From: Desulfovibrionaceae bacterium
GTDB taxonomy: Bacteria > Desulfobacterota > Desulfovibrionia > Desulfovibrionales > Desulfovibrionaceae
Assembly: GCA_009773665.1 (NCBI GenBank)
Contig: WSYE01000021.1
Span: forward strand, 1-62,436
Direction of reading: 5' to 3'
Length of the DNA: 62,436 bases
The translations under genes were made by a program, and so were the position numbers. Every line of letters begins with the position of its first letter. Position 1 is the first letter of the stretch. A model generated the notes under the pieces. The model saw only the letters and a program-made list of their open reading frames with translations. It was not told where the DNA came from and searched no databases. Below are positions 52,930 to 60,404 of this stretch, piece by piece.

Positions 52930-53403
52930 TCAGGCTCCGATGAGTTTTTTGATCATCCTTTCCAGGTCCTCGCCAGCCATGTAGCCCTCCTCCGAGTAGA
53001 CCACCTCGCCCTTGGGCGAATAGACCACCGTGCGCGGAATGGCGCGGATGGAAAAGGCCTGGGACACGTCGGGCTTGGCGCGCATCACGGGATAGTTGAA
53101 CCCGGCCCTGGCCTTGTACATGGCGTACATGGCCTGCTCCTGGTCCACGCTGACACCCAGGAGGAGCAGCTTGTCCTCGGGGAAACGCTTGCGCAGGGCG
53201 ATCAGCTCGGGAATCTCCTGGCGGCAGGGGCCGCACCAGGACGCCCAGAAGTTGATGACCACGACTTTGCCGCGAGCCTGGCTCACGGTCTTGAGGATGT
53301 CCTGGCTGGAAACGGGGGCGTCGCCCGCGTCCTGGGCCAGAGCCGTGCCCAGGGAAAAAATGGAGACTATCATCGTCAGGATTAACGTACGAAAGAGGAT
53401 CAT
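52930..53403 (-). CDS. TlpA-like thioredoxin family protein, exported
   Basis: 157 residues. Signal peptide MILFRTLILTMIVSIFSLGTALAQ, then a thioredoxin fold with active site WCGPC in INFWASWCGPCRQEIPE and cis-proline loop IRAIPRTVVYSPKG. It acts in the periplasm, reducing or oxidising disulfides, for example in cytochrome c maturation. It lies just upstream of the GNAT gene. Confidence 0.92.
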   Translation of the reverse strand: MILFRTLILTMIVSIFSLGTALAQDAGDAPVSSQDILKTVSQARGKVVVINFWASWCGPCRQEIPELIALRKRFPEDKLLLLGVSVDQEQAMYAMYKARAGFNYPVMRAKPDVSQAFSIRAIPRTVVYSPKGEVVYSEEGYMAGEDLERMIKKLIGA

Positions 53404-53510
53404 GGATACGCCACGCTTGTTTTAAGTTGAGAACTCAAGGCTCATGCACAATTCATCGCCAGCCGCCACTCGGACAGAGGGGTGAGTCGGCAACAGGATG
53501 GGATACTTTT

Positions 53511-53548
53511 GGATTCCAAAGGGCTGCGCCCTTTGGCCGCCGAAGGCG
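53511..53548 (-). repeat. Dispersed palindromic intergenic repeat, copy 2
   Basis: On the minus strand it carries the CGGCGGCCAAAGGGC core followed by GCAGCCCTTTGG and AATCC; a perfect 9-bp palindrome CCAAAGGGC/GCCCTTTGG lies at 53516-53536. It matches 34679-34699 at 19 of 21 positions. It is downstream of metH. Confidence 0.75.
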
Positions 53549-53607
53549 TTCCCCTACTGCGAATTTTGCAAGTTCCGCACTCACTCGTAATGATAACGCG
53601 GAACGGC

Positions 53608-56010
53608 CTAGGCGTCCATGAGACGTTGCGCCAGACGGACGGCTTCCACCGCGTCGGCCGCGTGCCCGTCGGCTCCGATGGCCTGGGCGTACGCCTGCGT
53701 GACCACCGCCCCGCCCACGATGACCTTCTGGGTCATGCCGCGCGCCTTGAGGAGCTTCACGGTGTCTTCCATGCGCACCATGGTGGTGGTCATCAGGGCG
53801 GACAGGCCGATGAGCCCCGCTCCGCACTCCTGCGCGGTATCCACGATGCGCTCGGCGGATACGTCCTTGCCCAGGTCCACAACTTCGAACCCGTGGTTTT
53901 CCAGCATGAGGCCCACGATGTTCTTGCCGATGTCGTGGATGTCGCCCTCAACGGTGGCCAGCACGATCTTGGGCCGGGACACGCCGCCGGACTGTTCTTC
54001 CAAGAGCGGCTTCAGCCGCTCGAATCCGGCCTGCATGGCCTCGGCCGAGAGCAGAAGCTGCGGCAGGAAGTATTCCTTGCGCTCGTAGAGCATGCCCACG
54101 TCCATGATGCCCGGCACCAGATTCTCGGCCAGGATCGCGGCAGGAGATTCCTGGCGCGTAAGGGCCTCTTCCACCATGGCCAGTACGGCTTCTTTGCGCC
54201 CGGCCACCACGGCCTCGCGCAGGGTGGTCACGGACTTTTCCTGGGCCTGGCGCGAGACGCCGCCCGAGCCCCCGCCGTACTTCCAGTCGGCGCAGGAGGC
54301 GATGAAGCGTCCGGCCTGGGGATCGCGCGCCAGCAGCACCTCGGCGGCCAGCCCCACCTCGCGCGGCAGGGGCGTGGACGGGTTGGAGATGTGCGCGGTC
54401 ATGCCTGCACCCAGGCACATGGCCAGGAACGTGGCGTTCAGGAGTTCGCGCGCGGGCAGCCCGAAGGAGATGTTGGACAGCCCAAGGGTGGTGGGCAGGC
54501 CGAGCACCGTGGAGCAGTAGCGGATGGTCTCCAGGCAGTGGCGCGCGGCCTCGGGCTTGGAGGACACGGTCAGTGCAAGGCAGTCCACCATGATGAGCCG
54601 CCTGGGGATGCCCAGGGCGTCTGATTTTTCCAGCAAAGCCTCAATGGACGCGATGCGCTCCGCCGCCGTCACGGGCAGCTTCTTGCCAGCCAGGGGCAGC
54701 AGGATGAACGGCGCGCCGTGCAGCTTGCACAGCGGGCCAAGCTCGTCCATGCGGCCCGGTTCGCCGCTGATGGAGTTCACCAGAGCGGAGCCGGGAACGG
54801 TCCACAGGGCCTCGGACAGGGCGTTAGGAAGCGTGGAGTCCAGGCACAAAGGGGCCAGGAAGCGCGCGGTGAGCTGCTTGACCAGGGCCGGAAGCAAAAC
54901 GTCTTCCTGCACCATGGGCGCGCCCACGTTCACGTCCAGCACCTGGGCTCCGGCCTGGAGCTGCTCATCAGCGAAGCGCAGGGCCTCGCCGAACTGTCCG
55001 GCCTGAAGCTCGGCGGTCAGCACCTTCTTTCCCGTGGGGTTGATGCGCTCGCCGATGCACACCGAGGGCAGGCCCACGCCGAAGCAGACCGAGCGCGAAC
55101 GCGAGGTGACCACCAGGGGGCGTCCCTGCACGGGTTCGGGCTTAGTCCAGGTTCTGCCGGAGGCTATCTTCGCCAGGGCTTCGATGTGGGCGGGCGTGGT
55201 GCCGCAGCAGCCGGAGACGCACTTGGCCCCGATCTCCAGGAAGGGGAGCATGTTGGCAGCGAAATCCTGCGGCCCCATGGGATAGATGGTGACGCCGTTC
55301 TCCAGCCTGGGCAGACCCGCGTTGGGCTTGATGAAAAAGGGTACGTCTATTCGCGGCAGGAAATCCCTGGCAACGTCCAGCATCTGCTCGGGGCCAAGGC
55401 CGCAGTTCACGCCGATCAACTCCACGCCGAGGTTCTGCATGGTGTCGGCAAAGGTGGCCGAGGGGGTGCCCGTGAGCGAACCGCCCGGCTCGAAGGTCAT
55501 GAGGATGGCCACGGGCAGGTCGCACACCTGACGCGCCGCCAGAACCACAGCCTTGGCCTCGGCTAGGTCGAAATGGGTTTCGGCGATGATCAGGTCCACG
55601 CCGCCCTCGGCCAGACCTTCGATCTGGCGGGCGAAGGCGGCCACCATCTCGCGCATGGTAAGCGTGCCCAGCGGCTCCACGAAGTGCCCTGTAGGGCCGA
55701 CGCTGCCCGCCACGAAGTTGTTCTCGCCAGCGGCCTGGCGGGCCACACGGGCCATCTCGGCGCTGACGCGGCGCACGTCCGTGCCGGAGGGCAGCTTGAA
55801 GTGCGTGCCGCCAAAGGTGTTGGTGGTCACCACCCTGGCTCCGGCGCGCAGATAGTCCTCGTGCACGGCCCGGACCATGTCCGGGTTCTCGAGGCCCCAC
55901 AGCTCAGGTGATGCGCCGGGGGGAAGCCCCCTGCCCTGCAGAAGCGTACCCATGGCGCCGTCGAAAACTATGATCGAACTGTCGGAAAGTGCTTTGCGAA
56001 AATCCGCCAC
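53608..56010 (-). CDS. metH: Methionine synthase, cobalamin-dependent (short MetH)
   Basis: 800 residues from the GTG at 56010. Three modules: homocysteine-binding (about 1-300, zinc Cys in GVNCGLGP and SGCCGTTP), pterin-binding (about 320-580, GERINPTG, NVGAPMVQED), and the cobalamin cap plus B12-binding domain (about 590-800, EGDIHDIGKN with His692 as lower ligand). It methylates homocysteine with methyltetrahydrofolate. The C-terminal SAM-reactivation domain of the 1200-residue enzymes is absent. AAGGAGG lies eight bases before the GTG; the frame runs on upstream to 56340 over rpoH but without homology. Confidence 0.93.
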   Translation of the reverse strand: MADFRKALSDSSIIVFDGAMGTLLQGRGLPPGASPELWGLENPDMVRAVHEDYLRAGARVVTTNTFGGTHFKLPSGTDVRRVSAEMARVARQAAGENNFVAGSVGPTGHFVEPLGTLTMREMVAAFARQIEGLAEGGVDLIIAETHFDLAEAKAVVLAARQVCDLPVAILMTFEPGGSLTGTPSATFADTMQNLGVELIGVNCGLGPEQMLDVARDFLPRIDVPFFIKPNAGLPRLENGVTIYPMGPQDFAANMLPFLEIGAKCVSGCCGTTPAHIEALAKIASGRTWTKPEPVQGRPLVVTSRSRSVCFGVGLPSVCIGERINPTGKKVLTAELQAGQFGEALRFADEQLQAGAQVLDVNVGAPMVQEDVLLPALVKQLTARFLAPLCLDSTLPNALSEALWTVPGSALVNSISGEPGRMDELGPLCKLHGAPFILLPLAGKKLPVTAAERIASIEALLEKSDALGIPRRLIMVDCLALTVSSKPEAARHCLETIRYCSTVLGLPTTLGLSNISFGLPARELLNATFLAMCLGAGMTAHISNPSTPLPREVGLAAEVLLARDPQAGRFIASCADWKYGGGSGGVSRQAQEKSVTTLREAVVAGRKEAVLAMVEEALTRQESPAAILAENLVPGIMDVGMLYERKEYFLPQLLLSAEAMQAGFERLKPLLEEQSGGVSRPKIVLATVEGDIHDIGKNIVGLMLENHGFEVVDLGKDVSAERIVDTAQECGAGLIGLSALMTTTMVRMEDTVKLLKARGMTQKVIVGGAVVTQAYAQAIGADGHAADAVEAVRLAQRLMDA

Positions 56011-56056
56011 CGTGACTCCTCCTTGCTGGAAAGCCTCTGGGTCGTACTGAAAATCG

Positions 56057-56085
56057 TTGAATCCGGCAAATGAAAAGCGTATGAG
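56057..56085 (+). promoter_or_regulatory. Candidate promoter of rpoH
   Basis: TTGAAT (56057-56062), a 17-base spacer and TATGAG (56080-56085), 40 bases before the rpoH ATG. It lies in the 115-base gap between divergent metH and rpoH. GACG-TTTTAT-CGTC at 56098-56111 is a further small inverted repeat. Confidence 0.45.
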
Positions 56086-56125
56086 GGAATGCTTAAGACG
56101 TTTTATCGTCAAATGGACAGTCATC

Positions 56126-57187
56126 ATGAGCACCCACGAGGATTCGACCGAGGAGAAAATCCTCCCCGCCAAGGACGACGACACCGGCCTCGAAGAGACC
56201 GGCGCGGACGAAACGGCGGAGCAGGATCCCGACGAAGAAACTGAAGAATTGGAAGAGGTTCTGGCAGAAACGCCGGAATTCGAGTTCACCAATCTTCCTA
56301 CCGCCAGGATACCGAGCGTGCCCGCCTCCGGGCGCGACAACCTGAATATCTACCTACGCGAGATCAGCAAGTTCCCCCTGCTGAACCCCGACGAGGAGTT
56401 CGAGCTGGCCCGGCTGGTGCGCGACAACGGCGACCAGAAGGCCGCCTTCCGGCTGGTCACCTCGCATCTGCGCCTCGTGGTCAAGATCGCCATGGATTTC
56501 CAGCGGCGCTGGGCTCAGAACGTGGCCGACCTGATCCAGGAAGGCAACGTGGGCCTCATGCGCGCGGTGAAGAAGTACGACCCCGAGAAGGGGATCAAGT
56601 TCTCCTATTACGCCGCCTACTGGATCAAAGCCTACATCCTGAAGTACATCATGGACAACTGGCGTCTGGTGCGCATCGGCACCACCCAGGCCCAGCGCAC
56701 CCTGTTCTACAATCTGAACAAGGAACGCCAGCGCCTGACATCTTTGGGCTTCGACCCGTCCGTGTCCAACATTTCCAAGAACCTGCGGGTTTCGGAAACC
56801 GACGTCATGGAAATGGACCAGCGCATGGCGCGAAACGACCTCTCCCTGGACATCACCCTGGGAGACGATTCCACGTCCACGCGTCTGGACTATCTGCCAG
56901 CGCTCACTCCGGGCATTGAGGAACTGCTGGCCAAGAGCGAGATCGCCGGGCTTGTGGACAAACACCTGCAATCCATCATGCCGGATCTCTCCGACAAGGA
57001 ACGCGACCTCCTGGAGCAGCGCATCCTGTCGGACTCTCCCGTCACCTTGCGGGAAATCGGGGCGAAATACGGCATTACCCGCGAACGGGTCCGCCAGATC
57101 GAAACCCGTCTGCTTGAAAAGATCCGCGACCACTTCCTGAAGCGCATCGGCGACTTCTCGGCCGAGTGGATTCGCAAAGAAGAGTAA
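56126..57187 (+). CDS. rpoH: RNA polymerase sigma factor, RpoH/sigma-32 family
   Basis: 353 residues. Sigma region 2 (SHLRLVVKIAMDFQRRW, DLIQEGNVGLMRAVKKYD, KFSYYAAYWIKAYILKYIMDNWRLVR) and region 4 (LREIGAKYGITRERVRQIETRLLEKI) are clear. The NWRLVRIGTTQAQRTLFYNL stretch is typical of heat-shock sigma factors. A 75-residue acidic N-terminal extension is an unusual feature. The ATG at 56126 was chosen for the MSTHEDSTEE start; an upstream frame opens at 56057. Confidence 0.92.
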   Translation: MSTHEDSTEEKILPAKDDDTGLEETGADETAEQDPDEETEELEEVLAETPEFEFTNLPTARIPSVPASGRDNLNIYLREISKFPLLNPDEEFELARLVRDNGDQKAAFRLVTSHLRLVVKIAMDFQRRWAQNVADLIQEGNVGLMRAVKKYDPEKGIKFSYYAAYWIKAYILKYIMDNWRLVRIGTTQAQRTLFYNLNKERQRLTSLGFDPSVSNISKNLRVSETDVMEMDQRMARNDLSLDITLGDDSTSTRLDYLPALTPGIEELLAKSEIAGLVDKHLQSIMPDLSDKERDLLEQRILSDSPVTLREIGAKYGITRERVRQIETRLLEKIRDHFLKRIGDFSAEWIRKEE

Positions 57188-57194
57188 AAGCGAC

Positions 57195-58877
57195 ATGCTC
57201 ACCATAGCCCGTTTCGTGCTGCTGGCCCTGGCCCTCGCCCTGGCCATGTCCGCATGCGCCCAGAAAAAGAAAGCCCCGCCCGCCGATCCCAGCGCACAGG
57301 GGCTCAGTCCCGGCGCGGCTGCGGACTACTATTTTCTGCTCTACCAGGAGCTCTCGCGCCAGGGCCAGCCAGCACAGGCCGTGCCCGTGCTGGAGAAACT
57401 CCTCTCACTGGCCCCCTCGCCGGAACTCTATCGGGACCTCGCCAACCTGCACTGGGGCCTGGGCGATCCGGACAAGACCAGGGCCGTGTTGCAAGAGGGC
57501 CTCGCCAGGTATCCCAACGAGAAGGTCCTGCACTTCTACATGGCCAACTCCTACCTGCTGCAACGCCGCTTCGAGGAAGCCTCGGAAGTCCTGCGCGGCT
57601 ATCTGGCTGCGCACCCCAAAGACCAGACAGCCAGCCAGGAACTCGGCGCGGTGCTGGTGGAGGCAGGACGCTTCCAGGAAGCCCTGGACCTTCTGGGTTC
57701 CGTCAGCAAGGACCGGCGCACCCCGGCCATGGCCTACTACGAATCGAAGGCCTACGCGGGCCTCAATAAGCGCAAACAGGCCCTGGACAAGCTGCGCCAG
57801 GCCCTGCGCGAGGACCCCAACCTGCTGGCCGCCTGGTCCGAACTGGCCTACCTGCACGAGCAGGCCAACGAATACCGTCAGGCCGAGGAAGCTTACCGCC
57901 GCATCCTGGACCTGGGCGAGGACGGCCCCGAGGTCTGGATCCGCCTCGTCCGCTTGGCCCTCAAGCAGAAGAACGAGGCCAAAGCCTTGCAGTTCATGGA
58001 GAAGGCCCCCAAAGACCGGACTTTCCTGTTCGAGGCCATGGGGCTCTTCATCGACGAAGGCTACCAGGACGGTGCGGTCAAGGTGCTTGAGCGCATGGCC
58101 CAGGACCAGCCCGAAAGCGCCGACGTGATCTTCATCCAGGCCATGATGGCCGTGGAAAAGGACAAGAACCTGGACAGGGCCTTCGACCTGCTCTCCAGGG
58201 TCCCCAAGACCAACGCGCTCTACGACAAGAGCCTCATCACCCGCATCCAGTTGGCCCTGGACACCAGCCAGTTCGAGCGCGCCGCCCCGCTGGTGGCCGA
58301 GGGCAAGGCCGCCTTCCCCGACCGGGTGGAGTTCTGGTTCCTGGAGGGCGTCTCCTACGACAAGCAGGGCGACCTGAACAAGGCCGCGCAGGTTTACGCG
58401 GAAGTACTGCGCAAGTGGCCCGACGACGTCGAAGGCATGTACCGCTACGGCGTGGCCCAGGAGCGCCTGAAGAACCGCACCGAGGCCATGCGCGTCATGG
58501 AGCTGATCCTGGCCAAGGACCCGAACAACGCGGATGCCCTGAACTTCGTGGGCTACGCCCTGGCCGAGGACGGGCGTGAGCTGGACCGCGCGGTGGAGCT
58601 CATCACCCGTGCGCTCAAGGTCAACCCGGACAGCCCCTACTACCTGGACTCCCTGGCCTGGGCGCACTTCAAGCGCGGCGAGATCAAGCAGGCCTGGGAG
58701 GAAATCCAGCGGGCCGTGACCAAGCCCATTGAAGACCCCACCATCTGGGAGCACTACGGCGACATCGCCAAGGCGCAGGGCAACAAGAAGGAAGCCGTGA
58801 AGGGATACCGCAAGGCCCTGGAGATGAACCATCCCAACAAGCAGGACCTTGAGCGCAAACTGGACGAACTGAAATGA
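57195..58877 (+). CDS. TPR lipoprotein
   Basis: 560 residues. Signal peptide MLTIARFVLLALALALAMSAC with lipobox MSAC; Cys21 is lipidated. The rest is about a dozen TPR units, with clear ones near 60-130, 200-235 and 380-520 (AMRVMELILAKDPNNADALN, FVGYALAEDGRELDRAVELI). Probably an outer-membrane scaffold protein. It starts seven bases after rpoH, and overlaps the next gene by four bases. Confidence 0.88.
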   Translation: MLTIARFVLLALALALAMSACAQKKKAPPADPSAQGLSPGAAADYYFLLYQELSRQGQPAQAVPVLEKLLSLAPSPELYRDLANLHWGLGDPDKTRAVLQEGLARYPNEKVLHFYMANSYLLQRRFEEASEVLRGYLAAHPKDQTASQELGAVLVEAGRFQEALDLLGSVSKDRRTPAMAYYESKAYAGLNKRKQALDKLRQALREDPNLLAAWSELAYLHEQANEYRQAEEAYRRILDLGEDGPEVWIRLVRLALKQKNEAKALQFMEKAPKDRTFLFEAMGLFIDEGYQDGAVKVLERMAQDQPESADVIFIQAMMAVEKDKNLDRAFDLLSRVPKTNALYDKSLITRIQLALDTSQFERAAPLVAEGKAAFPDRVEFWFLEGVSYDKQGDLNKAAQVYAEVLRKWPDDVEGMYRYGVAQERLKNRTEAMRVMELILAKDPNNADALNFVGYALAEDGRELDRAVELITRALKVNPDSPYYLDSLAWAHFKRGEIKQAWEEIQRAVTKPIEDPTIWEHYGDIAKAQGNKKEAVKGYRKALEMNHPNKQDLERKLDELK

Positions 58878-59758
58878 TTGCGGGAAGCTCCCGGATGAAC
58901 CTCGCGGCAACGCTGCGCACCGGCCTGCGCGCTGGTCTGCGCGCTGGTCTGCATTTCGGGCTGTGCGCCCTGCTCCTGGCCTCGCTCCCGCTTGCGGGCT
59001 GCGCTCCCAAGACCGGTGCGCCCGGAGCGCCTGACGCTTCGCAGGCCCAAGCCATGTGGACGTCCTTCGTGTCGGAGCCCGGCGAAAAGCCTGCGGCCTT
59101 CTCCATGTCCGCGAGCCTCAGCATCCAGAGCCCGCAGAAGTCCGCGCGCCTGCTGGTGAAGTTCTGGGGAAACCTGGAGCGCCCACTGCGCCTGGACCTG
59201 TCCACCGGCATGGGCCAGTCCTTCTCCCTGTGGCGCGAGGACTCCCTGGGCTGGCTGGCGGTCTACCCGCATTCCAACCAGGCCTTCACCCACCCGGACA
59301 CCAAGGCAGGCCTTTCGCGCCTGGGCATGCCCTTCCCGTTCACCCTGAAGGACCTGGCCTCCATCTCCTCCGGGCGCTTCGGGCTGATTCTGCCATCCAG
59401 CTATAAAAGCGTGAAAAAGACTGCCAAGGGGTATGAGTTCGCCTTGGCCCCGTCCTCCACGGTGGGTTCCGTCACCCTTGACTTCGAGGGGAAACCGATT
59501 CATCTCACCGGCCGGGGCATCGAACCCTGGACCGTGGAACTGGGCGACTTCGCCGCTCCCGAGGCCGGTCGCCCCCCCCTGGCGCAGCGCCTCACCCTGA
59601 CCACGCCGGGAGGTCTGCAAGTGATCCTGCGGACCAAGAAGATCGAACTTTTCGCAGCCCCCATGGACCTGTCGACACTGGAACTCCCTCTTCCGCCCCA
59701 GGCCAGGCACATCCCCCTGAACAAGGCCGGAGACGTGCGCGCACCGGAGCTGCCCTAG
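58874..59758 (+). CDS. LolB-like / DUF4292-type lipoprotein
   Basis: 294 residues. An arginine-rich N-terminus (a GLRAGLRAGLHFGL duplicated segment) leads into a hydrophobic stretch and lipobox LAGC. The mature part (SMSASLSIQSPQKSARLLVKFWGN, LSTGMGQSFSLWREDSLGWLAVYP) resembles the LolB fold, which inserts lipoproteins in the outer membrane. The match is by pattern only. Its ATG overlaps the TPR gene stop. The stop codon lies at the start of the second structured repeat. Confidence 0.75.
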   Translation: MIAGSSRMNLAATLRTGLRAGLRAGLHFGLCALLLASLPLAGCAPKTGAPGAPDASQAQAMWTSFVSEPGEKPAAFSMSASLSIQSPQKSARLLVKFWGNLERPLRLDLSTGMGQSFSLWREDSLGWLAVYPHSNQAFTHPDTKAGLSRLGMPFPFTLKDLASISSGRFGLILPSSYKSVKKTAKGYEFALAPSSTVGSVTLDFEGKPIHLTGRGIEPWTVELGDFAAPEAGRPPLAQRLTLTTPGGLQVILRTKKIELFAAPMDLSTLELPLPPQARHIPLNKAGDVRAPELP

Positions 59759-59863
59759 TGTCGCGTTATTGAAAAACATGAACATGTTTTTCAATAATAA
59801 AATAAATGGTTCTCTTGGCTTAGGTCCGTAACGTTTACGGACTTTTTTGAGAACACCACACGA
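59757..59863 (+). repeat. Structured intergenic element, copy 2 (before rpiB)
   Basis: The plus-strand partner of 17521-17628. Hairpin 1 (59768-59795) is a nearly perfect palindrome with ATTGAAAAACATG pairing with CATGTTTTTCAAT. AATAAAATAAATG follows, then the outer stem GTTCTC (59809-59814) and GAGAAC (59849-59854). Between them is GTCCGTAA/TTACGGAC (59824-59842) followed by six T, which looks like an intrinsic terminator. The inner hairpin differs from copy 1 while the outer stem is unchanged. The element starts within the stop codon of the LolB-like gene and ends 94 bases before the rpiB ATG. Confidence 0.85.
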
Positions 59864-59957
59864 GGACTTCCAACAGGCTCATGCAGGCAGTGGGATCTTC
59901 TCGATGTCGGTTTCGATTCAAGCAGCAACCAGCAACATCCAAAACCGGAACACAGCC

Positions 59958-60392
59958 ATGAGCACCCCCGTCATATTCGGTTCCGACCACGCCGGATTCG
60001 TCCTCAAGGAACAGCTCAAGACCTTCGTCGCCCAAATGGGCCACGAGGTGGTGGACGTCGGCACGGACAGCCTGTCCAGCTGCGACTATCCCCTCTTCGC
60101 CTTCAAATTGTGTGATCTCGTTCTCGAAAAGAACTGTCTTGGCATACTTATCTGTGGTACGGGCATGGGCATGTCCATGGCAGCCAACCGGCGTCCCGGC
60201 ATCCGCGCGGCGCTGTGCGCCAACGAATACCTGGCGCGCATGACCCGCCTGCACAACAACGCCAACGTCCTCTGCCTGGGCGAACGCTGGGTTGGGCCGG
60301 GGCTTGGCGAATCCATCGCCGAGACTTTCCTGAAAACTCAGTTCGAGGGCGGACGCCACCTGCGCCGCATCGAACTCTTCGACACCATCTAA
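59958..60392 (+). CDS. rpiB: Ribose-5-phosphate isomerase B
   Basis: 144 residues. RpiB interconverts ribose 5-phosphate and ribulose 5-phosphate. GSDHAGFVLKE, the catalytic Cys66 in ICGTGMGM and His99 in RLHNNANVLCLGER are all typical. The ATG at 59958 was chosen because homology starts there; an in-frame start at 59847 lies inside the structured repeat. It is followed 12 bases later by tkt. Confidence 0.95.
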   Translation: MSTPVIFGSDHAGFVLKEQLKTFVAQMGHEVVDVGTDSLSSCDYPLFAFKLCDLVLEKNCLGILICGTGMGMSMAANRRPGIRAALCANEYLARMTRLHNNANVLCLGERWVGPGLGESIAETFLKTQFEGGRHLRRIELFDTI

Positions 60393-60404
60393 GGGGAACC
60401 AGAC

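Noticed and set aside
58915-58955. Tandem repeat at the start of the LolB-like gene (CTGCGCGCTGGT twice)
   Set aside because: It is a duplicated codon segment inside a signal peptide region, too short to be a microsatellite of interest.
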